NCBI RefSeq assembly: GCF_002234675.1
Contig: NC_019875.2
Span: forward strand, 23,402,299-23,466,298
Direction of reading: 5' to 3'
DNA: 64,000 nt
From: Oryzias latipes
Taxonomy: Eukaryota > Chordata > Actinopteri > Beloniformes > Adrianichthyidae
Shown in pieces: positions 11,876-25,500 of the stretch (position 1 is the stretch's first letter; each line of letters begins with the position of its first letter). The position numbers and the translations under genes are program-made. Under the pieces are notes generated by a model. The model had not been told where the DNA came from, made no database searches, and saw nothing but the letters and a program-made list of their open reading frames with translations.

Positions 11876-12322
11876 ACAGTTTCTGCAGAGTGGCAGCAGG
11901 TCGTTAAAAATTCAACTCCTAGTTGTGTGTGGAGTAAGCCTGCCCTCGTTTCCCACCATTTATTTGTCTACCTTGTCTCCCACCAGCTTACAGCCCCTCA
12001 CAACCCCAACTCACATTACCGGTGCAACAAAAATGGCAATAATATTGCACTTGTCTGGCTATTTGTCTGCAAATGGATGCATCAGAATGGATTGGAGCAG
12101 GGAGCTCGTCGTCCGCCAACTGTAGCACCTGGCTCACTACTACAGGCTTTTTCCAACTGCATTTTTTTTCATCTGCTCCAGATTCACAATGATTTGATTG
12201 AAGAAAAACATAGCTTTAAGCTTTATTTTCTTTACATGTTAACTCCATCATGAGAGAAATGGCACAAGAACATGTTTAAAACACCAAAAACATGATTTTC
12301 TTTGGAGTGACTCTTTAAAGCA
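11876..12322 (-). mobile_element. Dispersed family A element, copy 2 (truncated)
   Basis: Reverse orientation. Read on the minus strand it starts with tttaaagagtcactcc, then acatgttcttgtgcc, the caaatggatgca region and ggggctgtaagct, and stops after ctctgcagaaactg. It therefore lacks the last ~130 bp present in copies 3-6. Confidence 0.65.
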
Positions 12323-13083
12323 ACAACCAGATTCAACTGGTTAACTCGCTGCCCCCACTTTATATAAGATTTTGTCACAATAAGCTAATGTTTTAAAAAA
12401 AAAAAAAACAAGCGGCCACTCTAGAAATTGATTTTGCACCTGTTCAGTTATGAATACATAACATCCTTGCTCACTTCGCCTTTTCAAATATGAGGCACTG
12501 AGAGTTTTGGGAGCAGCTGTATGAGCAGGTCAGTCACACTGACATCGTGTAACAAAGCATAAAAACCACTGAGCAGAGCTGCACCTTCCTTTCCACCCCA
12601 TGTAGCAGGAATGCGACAATGCTAGCTTTCATGGTTGATAGAGCTTCCACACACCTCGAGGCCCACACAGCTTTATTTAGATCACAGTGTTTACATTTGA
12701 CGAGGGAAGCGTTTGAAATTAGATCAGGAAGGCTCTTTTTTGTTTAACGACTTTCACTAAAACCTATGCAAATGTGTTTTTTTTTCCAAATGTGGGGACT
12801 TCCCAGAATGTGTTCATATGCTTCAGTACCCAAATCGTTTCTTTTTTACATAATGTCCATTTCAGTCCTGCTTCTTAGTAGAGCTTCAACATTTGGCACT
12901 TAGTGGCCCAACTCTGGATTGCATCTTCACTCACTTCTGCATTGGCTTTTATTTATTTATTTATTTATTTATATTTCTAGATTGTGTGCTTTTGAACAAC
13001 CACAAACAGTGGACTCAGAAGAGAGTCAAAACAGAGTATTCGGATCCATGAACTAAAAAGCATTACTTAGTAAATTAGAAATT
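12323..13083. other. Intergenic, no gene seen
   Basis: AT-rich DNA between two family A copies, with a poly(A) run near 12395 and a (TTTA)n run at about 12951-12972. No ORF, exon or structured RNA is supported. Confidence 0.6.
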
Positions 13084-13538
13084 AAAGATCCAGTCAAAAA
13101 ATAGTTTTTTTTTTTTTTAACATGTTCTTGTGGCATTTTCTATTTATAGAGGACATTTGTTGGAAAATTTAGCATGAAAAAGCATTTTTGTGTATTTCTT
13201 TATTCAAATTGTTGTGAAACAGGAGTAGACGAAAAAATGCAGTTTAAAAAAGAGTTTATTTGTGATGTAGAAAATACGCTGGGAGGGCCACAAGCTCCCT
13301 GCTCTGAGCTCTCAAGGAACAGGGAGGGGAAGGGAGGTGGGGTTGCTCCCCACCAACCGTCCCATCCACAACTTAGTGGCAAATTTTTAATGAACTCCTG
13401 CCACTCTGCAGAAACTATGTCTGAGAAAACAACTCAAGTTTTTTGATTTGGGCTAAAAAACGCCTAATCATAATTAAAAGACCACTGGGAAAGCTTTTAA
13501 AATAGATCAAAAAATGATTCCAGTGGGACTTTAAATTA
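13084..13538 (+). mobile_element. Dispersed family A element, copy 3
   Basis: Begins ttaaagatccagtc and ends ccagtgggactttaa, giving an imperfect terminal inverted repeat. It contains acatgttcttgtggcatt, gagtagacgaaaaaatgcag, cactctgcagaaactatgtc and taattaaaagaccactgg in the family order. The middle third is shorter than in copies 4 and 5. No conserved ORF. Confidence 0.7.
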
Positions 13539-16500
13539 CAATTAAATGAATAAAATCAACTGAAAGGAAATGGGGAATTAAAATAATCAAAATCTGAACA
13601 GTAAGAAGCAACATTTTAATTAATTCAACTCTTAACAAAAATAATTTTACTCTACAAACACATAGTGTTGTAAAAATGTGGCAGATTTGCAGACTATGAC
13701 ATGAGGACAAATCATTTCAAACACACACTCAAAAGTATTCTTACAGTACCGGTACACTCCCTTCTGATCCTCTATAAACTTGTTTCTGTCTGGATATATA
13801 CACATATAGTCTATAATTTTAAATTCCACATTTTTTAACAAACTCTAAGAAGTTACATCAGCTTTGGCATGCTGCCATTAACATCTTTTCCTAAAGAAAA
13901 CCCTGATTTTGACCCATGCATGCAACTCTTGAACACTCCGGAGAGGTAAGTTGGATGTAGCTACAAACACATGTCTAATGCCACAAGCACTTCCAAAGCT
14001 TTCATTTTCTCTCAGTTGATCCCATTTCAAAATGTGCCAGTCTGAAGCGCCGGTGCGAGATCCTCGGCTGGAATCCCCAGCGGTTGATAACAGTGTTGCC
14101 CTGAGGCAGCCCACTTTGCTTTAATTGCTCTTCTAGGAGTCTCTAATAGAGTTCTGAAAATGTTGCTAAACCGCCACAAAGTGAGTGTGCACACGATGAT
14201 GCACTGACAGAAACGTTAAATCCCATTAGAGGAACCTAATTCTGGATTCCAGCAGGCACAACATCTGTCCGAGAAGCCCGATGGCACACCACAGCATCAA
14301 TAGCAATAATTTCCTTGAGCTATGACTTTGCAAGCACAGTCTACAGTGCTGCTTCTTTGCCCCTGTAAGCACTCCACACTGCACATTTCACTCTCACGCT
14401 CAATAGACTGTTTACTGTCTAACAGAGTTTTCATTATCTGCTTTCACCTACTTTTGATCTGTAACAAGCTGGAAAACCTTCCTAAAAAGCTTTCAGTGGC
14501 ACTGCAGCAGCAACACCGTCTCTCATTTTACTCACTTTTTGCCTCTTGTCTACCTTTTTGCTGAAACATGCATTTCAGCAAGTGCATGAAACACAGATGA
14601 AAACAGCTGAATGAGGAAAGGAGCAGGTGAAGTTTTGATAGGAAAGACCTCCACCGAATCCAGACAGTCATTTATATCATTGCCGTCTGTGACTTTGAAC
14701 CCCCTGTAGTGACTTAGTCAAATGCTGACAGTGTGTTGGCCTCAACAGATGCCTCCTGCCTTGTGTTGCTCATGCTTTTGCCCAGCAGGCCTGCACTTTT
14801 ATAGTTGAACATTAAGGGACATTATTTGTGAGGGTGAAACACTTAGATTCATAGATGAACAAATTTAGCAGCCTGCCAGCCTCTAAAAAGGACTAAAGTT
14901 TAGGACTAAATTAGTTAAACAGATCATGTGTATTAGATGTTTGTGTCAAAAGCATAATCTAAAATGCACATTGTAAATCATAAAAATAAATCAATAAATA
15001 AGATAAATAAGATGAGTTGTTGGACAAAAAAACAGCTGCACAAATACAGGTTATGGATTTTCAATAAAACTATCCAACATTAGATTGAGGCTACAGAAAA
15101 CTCAACTTTTTAGAAAGCAGTAAATGGACTTTAAAAATGTATCACTCCAGATTTCACAATAAAGTTAATGTTACACTCCTGACATTGTCAAATGTATAAT
15201 TATACTTTTTACCAAACAGTAAAATTCTATTAAAGCAGATAACCTTGTGAGAATAAGTTGAATCATTTTTGCCAGTATGTTCTCATATAGTGAACTACAA
15301 CTCAATTTATAGATAAAAACACAATTGAAATGTAGTAAATTAGAGCAAGCAAAGTGTAGGAAATAGCTTTACCTTAAATATTGCTTGAGGGAGCACTGAC
15401 AGACAAATGTTTGCCTAAATTCAGCAGATCCAATCTGCTGATTTAACAGAACACAAACATTTTTTGGAACCAATGACACAGAAACATGTCAACATTTGTG
15501 AGCATAAAGACAGTTTCACTTGTTTTTATGTGGGTTCATAAATGAGCGTACTTTTTTTGCCCGAGAATTTGTTAGTGGATGGAGAAAGGGCTAATCATTT
15601 TTGGCCAGAGATTAAATGTTTAATTTAGCAGCAGATTTTTAAAAAGTGTAATAAACAAATAGCTATATGATGATGCTATTTTAGGGTATATTAGGGTAGG
15701 CGGATGCTGAAATTCAAATGAAACAAATGAATCTGCATTTAGAAAAATGCAAAAAACAAAAGTTTTTAAGTATTTTTGGCCTTAAGTCTGGGCACAAACA
15801 TATTTTAACACTGTTGGATGTGACACATAAAAAGAACTCTTATAAACTAAAACTTGATTTTGCACTTTGGTTTATAATTAAAAAAGCCAAAGTTCTAAAC
15901 CTAAATAAAAAAAAGGAACACTCATCTTGCAGAGGATTAGCAATCTAAAGTAAAGATCAGGCCAATTTAGCTCCCTCAGCTTGCAGGGTTTTTCTTACTG
16001 TACCAACACCTTTCACTATTTGCTGTTTCTTTCAAAACATCTTTTTTCCCACACTTTAATGAACAGCTCTATGTAAAATAGGTTTCAGCTAACATATATG
16101 TGAACATATAAAGCAGAGAACATCTGACAGTTCCCTATCATTAAAATGAAATAAAAAAAAAAGATTTGGTAAAAACTAAATGAAAGTTTGAGCTTTTCTT
16201 TTTGCAGAAGTGTGAAACATGCTGTTGTTCAGCGAGAGGTAAACATTTCTAGTAGTGAAGCTGATGTTAATAAAAGCACTTCTCAGTAACAATGACTAAA
16301 GAGAGCATGTCCTCCACTTACAGCATACCTGCAAACCATGTTGTCATGAAGATGAGTAGAAGTTTCTAAAATTGTGGCTTGAACACAAACAGGTTTCTTT
16401 GCATTCCGCTGCTCTTTCGGCTCCAAGACTTCCCTTCATTGGTCCGACGTTTGTCTGGTTCACCCTGCTTCTGGTGAATAGAACTAGGGCAGAACTGGGT

Positions 16501-18109
16501 CACCACCACCTTGGTCCCTTTCTCCTCTTGGACACAGGCTGTCTTTTGATTTATGCTTCACAGAGGCTGAAAGAACACTGTCTTTTGTTAGCAAATCCCT
16601 TCCAATATATTTAGTCTTTGACAAATTCCTATTAAGAACAACGGAACGTCAGTCATGTAAAGCAGCTTGAGATTTCTGGATTTCTCTTGCTGGAGTATCT
16701 CTGTCATGCCTGAGGGCTTATCGGAGGAATTTTGATTACTACCTTGACACAGTTACCATAGAGGCTTCACACCAAGTACACATGGCTTGAAAAAGCCGCT
16801 ACAGCCTGACAGCCAAACACAAATAAGTCAAACCCACAAACAGAGCCAAAGGTTATAATAGAGAGAAGGCCAGAAACAGCTCTGTGAGTCAAACCTGTGA
16901 AGTCAACTTTATTCTTGGATGCTTGGACAACCTGTGGCTTCAGTTACAGCCAAAGCTTCGGTTACAGTGGGAGAGGGGATCAACATGGCGACTTTTTCTA
17001 AATACTTTAGGACGTTTCTTCTCTATAAATCACATTTATTTACAGACATTTCAGCATTGGCGGTGACCAATGCTTGGTGTGCTTTTCGCCACATCGGTGA
17101 TTGAAGATCATGCAGACGTATCTAAATTTAATCCACAACAAAGCAGAAATAATCCTGCTATTATTTATGATGCTATCTCTGAAAATAAACTGTAACACCT
17201 TAAAGTTCCCTTTTCCCTTTGATGGACAACTGACAAGTGAACAGCAGTTTATAATCAACTAAACCCAGACTAATTCCTAGCCCTGATACATTAATGTATT
17301 GATTTTACAACAGAAAAGGCCAAAAAATACAGTTGAAAATCCTGACAAGTAAAGTTAATTTAGTATAACTAGGTTAGTTTGAAATCCAAATATACTTCAG
17401 ATCATTAACAGGAATTCAGATGAAATCCAGCTCAGATTAAATAAAATACAACTAAATTATGATAGATTGTTTAAGAATATAATGTATTTTACTAAAAATT
17501 CATTGCCGTGCCAAGCTAATTAGTTATTTACATCTCTAATTTTGCTAATTGATAATGAAAGCACGAGTGTCTGTTTGATATATTTTAGAGCAGACTTGGC
17601 TTTTAACAGATCCCAGAAGAAATCACTGTGCTGGCACGTATCCTCCCATAATCGCTTTTTGTTAAGATAGTGCAGTAATTTTAGGGTAGGCAGAGCAACA
17701 CAATAAGATTGAACAGTTTATATTATTATTATTATTAGTAGTAGTAGTAGTAGTAGCATAGTAGTAGTAGCAGTAGTAGGAAAATTCTGAAAAGACTTTA
17801 AAACTTATTTGTCTTAAATATTAATTATTTTGCTCAGAATGCGGAAAAAAAGCAAGAAAATAGTCTAAATAGTGTACTAGCATACTTAGTCAATACTAAA
17901 AGTGAGGTAGTATATCTGAAGTTTCCTTTTTATATACTATCTATATAATCTAAAGTAAAAATGTCTAAATTTAGTGTGAATAATAGTTATATAGTATATA
18001 TAAAAATATATATATTGAAAGTTTAACAAAACTATGAAAGAAAGTGAGAAAAACAAAATGGTGACAAATAAACCTGAAAACCAGACACTTAAATTGACCA
18101 AACCCTGTT
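13539..18109. other. Intergenic, no gene seen
   Basis: AT-rich. ORFs are short and compositionally random. A GTA/TTA trinucleotide run lies near 17726-17780. The AT-rich palindromic text around 17880-18010 looks like the end of a decayed DNA transposon. Confidence 0.6.
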
Positions 18110-18176
18110 CAAGGTGTCTTTGTCCAAAAGTTGGGTTGGCACCAGCAACCCCATGACCCCAAAAGGGATTCACTTG
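18110..18176 (+). mobile_element. 3' end of a SINE-like element
   Basis: The text ggcaccagcaacccc followed by accccaaaagggatt is the 3' end of the widespread fish element seen more fully at 21055-21378, 31462-31780 and 51588-51860. It runs directly into the GGAT array, which is how the tail of this element normally looks. Confidence 0.65.
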
Positions 18177-18527
18177 GATGGATGGATGGATGGATGGATG
18201 GATGGATGGATGGATGGATGAATGGATGAATGGATGGAAGGATAGATGGATGAATAGATGGAAGGATAGATGGATGAATAGATGGATGGATGGATGGATG
18301 GATGGATAGATGGATGGATGGATAGATGGATGAATGGGTGAATGGAAGGATGAATGGATGGATGGATGGATGAATAGATGGATGAATGGATGGATGGATG
18401 GATGGATGGAAGGATGGATGGATGGATGGATGAATGGATGGAAGGATAGATGGATGAATAGATGGAAGGATAGATGGATGAATAGATGGATGGATGGATA
18501 GATGGATGAATAAATGGATGGATGATT
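18176..18527. repeat. (GGAT)n microsatellite, about 350 bp
   Basis: Long array of ggat with gaat, agat and aagg variants. The variants form higher-order blocks (for example gatagatggatgaatagat recurring near 18241, 18266, 18446 and 18471). The minus-strand ORF of up to 228 codons (His-Pro-Ser-Ile repeats) is simply a translation of the array and not a gene. Confidence 0.97.
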
Positions 18528-21054
18528 ATATGAAATAAAGACAGCTGTGGACAGCTGACAACCAGAACCCGAAGCGACTGGCAGGAGGAAAACCAGAAAA
18601 CAGAACATGACAAAAAGATCCAAACATGTCTTTAACTGTTATTTGTTTAATCGACTTACACATGACACTAAAGTTTTTTAACATTTTAATTTTAGGTGTT
18701 TTGTAATATTGAAAATGAACTTTTTCTTTTTAATATTACTATAGTGAGGAAAGTTATATTTTGGTTGACTTCTACAAATGAGAAAATAAATCGTCTGCAG
18801 TGTCTAACAATTTCTTTCTTTTTCTTGTTTTTGAACTGTATTGTGCTGAAATGAAATAATATAAAAGGTAAAATATGTAAAAAAGTATGTAATTTGCTCA
18901 CACTCTCATTAATGAATATTCCTGTTAGCCAATGTACATTAGTTCCACATTATCAAAAAGTTTTTCAGAAATCATCATATACTTGAAGTTGATGTCCTAT
19001 AGAGACAACTTTTATTGTCTTCCTAAAAAGATCTGGAAATAAAGGCAAAGAACGTAAAAGGCAACATTTTCACAGTCCCATATTGCTCCCTGTTTTAGAA
19101 TATTTTTCAAGTTTTCTTTTTTTTTTAAGTCATCATCTCATTTTTAAAGTCCTTAACAACATAAATCTGATCTAATAGCATTTTATTTTGACATTTTTGA
19201 CCTAAAGTTGGACGAGTGGTTCTTCCAGCAAATTAAAGGTTTATTGTCACTGACTTCATACCAGAAAATATCATGGAAAAGATTAAACTTGTTTTCTTTT
19301 TCCTATAGCTTTAGCCTCTCTATTAGCTCGCTCTTTAATTTTATTTTTTACTGTTTACCAACAGCCTGCTCACATTTTGCCTGCCCCAACTTCTGATCGT
19401 GCTTGCTCCCGATTTCACCTCCCATATCTCAGTTTCATCAGCTTCTGGCCTCTTGACAATTAATCAGACACTGGAAAGCCAGATTTTTTGGCATCATGGC
19501 CCCCTTTTCTAGACAACAGCTTCCTGAAAAATGTCCCACCAAAGAGGAAAGCTCCCACTTCGGTCATTTATGCCTTGATGGTTCTCCCCTTAATTGAATG
19601 TGTTTATTTGGGGATTTCAAATTCCAGAGGTAATTTATCTCTTAATCCTATTTTAAATTGTGCTAAAATGTATGATATTCTAGAGACAATATTCCCATTT
19701 TGTCTTTCTTTTTTAAATGTAAAAACTCTAACCTTTAGTACAGATGATTGTTTTGCACCTTTGTTTAGTAGGAATATTTTTAAAAAGAAAAATCTTTTAC
19801 CCACCACTAAACAGGAAAATGGTAGAGGAATGCACCTAGGTAATGCAGAGCTCCTTCTTCCTGGTTTGTTGAATCAGGCTGCCCTCTTGTGGACAAAGAT
19901 TAGTTAGCTGGTGACTCAGAAACATGTTGCTCTGTCACACAGGAAAATTACAATACTTAATAAAATCTTGAACTAAGAGTAAGGGACATACTGATAAAAA
20001 TGATCAAAGAAATCATACAAAGCCATTGTTTTAAAAGTATTAAAGTTCATGATCAGTGTACGGAGTAATGCATTAAAGTTTCACAGTAATGTGTTACAAT
20101 GTGCAGTTACTGCAAAAAGTACTAATTAGTTATGAAAATTTCAGTCATTGCTTTTTAGTAACTTGTATCACAGCAATCCCACTGTTTGATTTTTAATAAA
20201 TAAATGTGTGTATTTTGTCCCAGACATGAAAAAAACTGAGGGCCAATCCTTCAGCCTGAGCTTCTTTAAACTAGTTTAATAACATTAAATGCAAATTAAC
20301 CAAGGGACATTTTATTGCAGTGGCATACTTTTCATTTCTTCACAAAGAAGACAAACACATATACATACATTTTTACCCAAACTATTGTCAATTTGTACAT
20401 GTGCAATGTTTCCTAGTTATTTTGTTGTAGTTAGCATGTCTCACCTGGTGGTGCCTCTTGATGCTGAACTCCTGGAGAACACCGTCTTTTTGGCATATTA
20501 GGCAGACACAGGGGTTTCATATTTCACTGAAAAAATACACCATTTTTTACTTGTCCTGGTGGTGGCCTTCAGCTTTTGTTATTTACAGTAGACATTTTAG
20601 AAATGAGCTAGAAGATGTAACAGAAGGGTCACAGAACAGTGTTGCCACAGGTTTATAATGACTTTAAATGTAATTTAGCCAACCACAATCAAGAAATCAT
20701 CCACATAATTTTAGAAAATGCTGGGGGCCACATACTATAGATTTTATGACCAGGCTAGTGGAAATTTGAATGCGGGCAGTTTTTGGCCCACGGGCCGGAC
20801 TTTGGACATGCCAGCTCTAAACTGTCTAATGCCTTAAAAGCAGTGGCTGTGTCCATAGTGCTCACTTTGTGCACGACAGTTGCTAGTGTTTACCATGTTA
20901 AATTCAAAGAAAATACAAAATAAAATAACTTTGTAAAAAAAAATATCATAAAATGTGTTGTTTTTTGTTATTTATATGTCCAAATACTCACTGTCAAGGC
21001 TTGCCATATTTGACTTTTTCCCTTCCAGACATCACCGTTCCCCCTTCTGGCTGT
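18528..21054. other. Intergenic, no gene seen
   Basis: AT-rich. The ORF at 19488-19907 (139 codons, plus strand) has no recognisable domain. Near 20781-20812 the text ggcccacgggccggactttgg resembles a fragment of a common hAT-type repeat. Confidence 0.55.
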
Positions 21055-21378
21055 ATGGAAGTGTGGTGTTGAGGCCCTGGTTTGAATCCCAGCTGCGTCT
21101 TTTCTGTGCAGAGTTCACATGTTCTCCCTGCCTGTGTGTTTTTTTTCCGCGCACTCTCACTTCCTCCCACAGTCCAAAAACCGGCTTTTTGGGTTGATGG
21201 GTGCCTCCAAACTGCCCCTAAGGAGGGAGTGGGAATGTGTGCTGTTATTTGTTGGTATGCAGCCCTTAAACAGACTGGTAGCCTGTGAGGGATTACCCCG
21301 CTTTCATCCAAAGGTAGCCGGGATGGTCACCAGCAACCCCCGTTACCCTGCAGACAAAACAAGAAATGATAATGGACG
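21055..21378 (+). mobile_element. SINE-like element, diverged
   Basis: In order: a degenerate box B (gtttgaatccca), gagttcacatgttctcc, cacttcctcccacagtccaaaa, gactggtagcctg and ccagcaaccccc. These landmarks match the fuller copy at 51588-51860, where a tRNA-like head (gcgcagtggttagcgc) is still visible. The copy ends near an atgataatggac tail. Confidence 0.7.
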
Positions 21379-21819
21379 AAGAATTGTTCCTTTTGTTGTA
21401 AAAGAGAAGACTAAAAAGGTCTAAAGACATAATTATGGACATTTAGAATCATTGTTGAATCTTCTGAAAATGTTTATATTTGGAAGCTCTAAATTTAGAT
21501 TTCATTCAAGGGGTTAGAAGAATAGAAGAAACAGGAGGAAGGACACTCTATGCCTCTATGTCTGTAAGTCCTTCCTCTCAGGTTCGGGATAAATTAGGTT
21601 TTCTACCGTTCCCTCTCACACCAGAACAATTATTTGTGCACAATAGCAAAAATCTAAAACAAAAAACAAAAAAACAAAAACCAAAGTGTTCTTTTTTTAC
21701 CATTTAAAGAAAAAAACAGTTTATTGTGATGGTTCAAATAAAACGTTTTGATTATTCTTTACTAATCACTTTTGGAAAACTCTCATCTCAAACATGTATT
21801 TGATAAATCATAAGCTAAC

Positions 21820-22480
21820 AAGTAATAATAATAACAATAATAATAAACTCAATTAAATAGCACTTTTCGTATTCAAGATTACAAAGTGCTGTACAATTAA
21901 CATAAAACAAAGGATCAGGATTAAAAACAGTATACTATACATTATGACAAAATACAACACAGCACACACAAAACAGTGATAGCGGTTAAAATCAATCAAA
22001 TCACTAAAATCAATAATATCATAAGTTTAAATTTACGAACCAGTAAAACCATTAAAAGTACAGCTATAAAGGTACATTTTTAAAAGAGATTTAATACTGG
22101 TAGGGATTCAGCGAGCCTGATCTCTTCCTGGAGACTGTTCCAGAGTGTTGGGCCTCTTCTTGCAAAAGTCCTGTCTCTCTTGGTCTTCAATCTGGATTGT
22201 GGGATTGTCAAAAAGCCTTTTGCTGAAGATCTAAGATTGCGACCAGGTACACAAGGAATGAGGAGATAAGCTATATATTTAGGGACCAGACCACAGCGTC
22301 TTTTAAAAGCATTCATTAAAATCTTAAATGTATTCTAAAACGGACTGGTAGCCAGTGCAGAGACGCTAAAACTGGAGTAAGATGTTCTCTCATTCTGGCG
22401 GCAGCACTTTGGACTAACTAGAGTTTATACACACTCTGATGTGAAAGGTATGTGTAAAGTACGTTACAATAGTCCAAACG
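21820..22480 (-). mobile_element. L2/CR1-clade LINE remnant, RT C-terminus and 3' tail
   Basis: Minus-strand translation, in more than one frame, reads DYCNVLY, then AAARMREHLTPVLASLHWLP, then RRGPTLWNSLQEEIRLAES, then SIKSLLKMYLYS. These are the end of a reverse transcriptase of the CR1/L2 type. Stop codons and a frameshift near 22085 break it. The sense-strand 3' UTR (gtacagcactttgtaatc, aaaagtgctatttaa) ends in a TTATTATT tail, the + strand (aataataat) at 21822-21845. It is 5'-truncated and inactive. Confidence 0.85.
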
Positions 22481-22549
22481 GGAAAAAAATAAAAGCGTGA
22501 ATCACCATCTCAAGACATTTTTTAGATAGGAGAGGGGTTATCCTGTATA

Positions 22550-25500
22550 ATCAGTGTATTTGCCAGAAAAAAGATTTGACCACCAATTTGACATGTGGCC
22601 TTTACAGGGAGCACTTAAATTGTCAAAAAATGTTGATGTAACTAAGAAGCAGTTAGACCAAACCTGCAGGACCCAAAAACTTGATTTTGTTCATAAAATC
22701 CAATATTTCTTTTTCCGATGTTTTGTTTGCGCTATGGAAAAACAAGACAAATCCTCCTAAAAAGATTTACATTTTTTATTTTGCTAAATCACTAAATGGA
22801 AAATGTTGCACGTTTCTGTTTTGGAGAAAGCCATTTCATCCATTCTATTGAAAATATTTCGACAGACAAACCAACCAACAAACCGACAGACACGTCCATC
22901 TCATTCTCAGGCTTGAGAGCTTGAGCATCTGTGCTGCAAAAGAAGAGATGCTGGAAGAATCTCTGTGTGGGAGCTGAGAGCACCTGCGTGTCTGCCATCC
23001 TCCCACTCAGTGTGCAGTGTTAGAGGCAGATACTGCGCTTGTGGTCTATTTCAGGCCCGTAGATATGTAAGGTCTTTTCTTCTGTACAAGATACGAGTGA
23101 GTCACATGCAGAAAGCAGGAACCAGGAAACTCGACCAGAAAATCTGCGAGAGGAGTTGAATGCTGATGTGTTAACATGCAGTCACTGATGGAAACTGAGC
23201 ATGCTTTCTCATTCATGTGTTGAACTTTTACCTCATTCCAATACAAAGGAGTCAACCAAAAACACAGGCTTTAAAATGGTATAAAATAAAAAGCTTTGTA
23301 AAAGGAATTTTTGTTAATGATCTGTTTGTAAAAATCAACAGAAAATGTAGATAAAAGTTCTATGCTGATTCGTTTTTCTCCCTGTGATGCACCTAACCAA
23401 AGAAAAATGCTGGATATGAGATGTTACAATCATAAAACAATAACAATTCTTACATAATTATCAACTAATATATAAATAAAACAAAGAATAGAGTTAAAAA
23501 ACCAGAAACTTTATCTGTGGTTTTTGGAACTCATTTCATTACTGTGTATAAGTTTTAACATTTTAAAACAACCTTCAGGAAAAACAACGCATCCTTTTTC
23601 CCTTTTCTAGCGACTTCCTTATTCAGTTTGCCTGAACAATGTGTCACAAATGGGTCTGCGTGATTTCTTCCTGGAAAATATTACACATGAACCCAACAGA
23701 GTGCATATAGTTTGGCTCAGGATCAAATACTGTACAGAAATCAGTGTTTTTTTTTTGCTTTAAAACTCTCTGATATGAACAATTTATTTCTGTAAGTTGA
23801 TAAAAAAACAACCTTTTCATTAGAACAAACAAAACTTTGCCAGTTTCTAAATAGAAAAAAAGAAAAAGCCTCTTTCATTCCAAAAACAGGACTAACAAGC
23901 ACACAACATTTCTTCTTGTCAGTGTGATCCTCAGTTGTAACCGTTCCAGAAGCTCTGAACTGAAGTGTTACATGGATGAATTAAAATAACACAAGATTTG
24001 GGATCCAACAAAAAAAAGAATTTGTGGTCTATTTCAGGCCACACATTCACGTTTCAGTTTTTGTGTTTTCTCTTCATACTGACAAGATTAGATTTCTGTT
24101 TCACACAGTTTATCAACATTTGAAAATGTCTGCTAAATTTCGGTAGCCCAACAGAGTGCACACATTTTCAAACCCTGTGCTCGACTTTATCTCAATAAAT
24201 CAGATCTGTGGATTTTTAAATAGACGAGAAATTGCTTTTTTTTCCATCAAACCAGTTTTTCTGGAAATGGGTTTGTCAGTATGAAAACAAATCTCTCCTT
24301 TTTGATTATTGCATATTGCTTCTAAGTGACTTTCTCTGCAGAAGAATAAAGTCTATATTCTGTTGTGATATTTTGATCATGGAGGAAAGTATCTGAGTCA
24401 GGATAAATACATTGCGTGTGGTTTAGTATATTGAACATTAAAATAAAATGTTGTCATTTATAATTTCATGGAAGCTCTCACAGCCAACAAGTAAAACTGG
24501 AAGCAACTTTTTGTGATTTTCTTTTTAGCACAGAGATCCTGTTGACCAACACAATGATGTGTGTGAACCTGCAAATGGCAACTTTTTCCAATCATTTTTG
24601 TAGTGAATAAAAAAGGCATTTTTATGTAAAACTGTAACTTTTTGTTGACATATTCAATCAAAGAAAGTAAAATTGTGATCATCCCCAGATACTTTTGTTC
24701 TTCCAGTCAAACAAAGTTTTTACTTTACTTTTACTGATGAAAAAGAGGTTTTTCTGTACCACCTGGCAATTCAAGTGACCTCTGTTGACAACATCCTTGT
24801 AAATGACTGAATGAATCAATGTTGTTCCATCAAACATTATGATTTATTATGATTTCTTAACTTAGACAGAAGTTATAAAAAAAAATATATAAAAAAGCAA
24901 ATGCATGCCTCATGATTACTGCAGATTTGGGAACATTTTATAGGTTTTCCCTTTTACTTATGGACTAATTTGTGCTTTAATTGTTTTTATTATAATTTTC
25001 TTATTAGATTAAGACAATATAAGGTGGTGAAGTCTATTTAAAGTCTTAATGTGTGACGAGAGTTTCTCACAAAGTTGTTTTAGCGCTTAATCCATAGAAA
25101 TTAATTTTCAACCTGCATTGCATTTGCAGATCAGTGGCCAGGTGGCCAAATGTCACCGAATCATTAATATTGGGAAGTTGTGTTAGAGTTTAAACTCTCC
25201 TCATACCCTAGACTTAAAAAATGACGCCCAATGCCTCTTTACATGATATCAACGCTAAGGGGTTAGACAAGGGGGGGGGGATTCCCAAACGCAGATGTGA
25301 CAATTGACCTGTTCTCCAGGGAGTAGGTTCATTAGCAGAGAACAGATTTCCCCATTTAGTTGTTTGTGTCAATAATGGGACTTCAACAATGCAGTTTTAA
25401 TTTTTGTTTCACAGTATTTACCACATTTTAAATAAAATGTTGGTTTTTGGATCTAATTTAGCACAAAATGTGGACACTTTTGTTAACCTTTAAACACAGC

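Noticed and set aside
17902..17950. tgaggtagta, the let-7 seed, in a possible hairpin
   Set aside because: Only the first ten bases match let-7; the fold comes from AT-rich palindromic text typical of a decayed DNA transposon.
17937..18623. 228-codon minus-strand ORF rich in His-Pro-Ser-Ile
   Set aside because: Pure translation of the GGAT microsatellite; parallel ORFs exist in other frames.
22080..22316. 78-codon minus-strand ORF as a host gene
   Set aside because: It is the broken C-terminal part of an L2/CR1-type reverse transcriptase.
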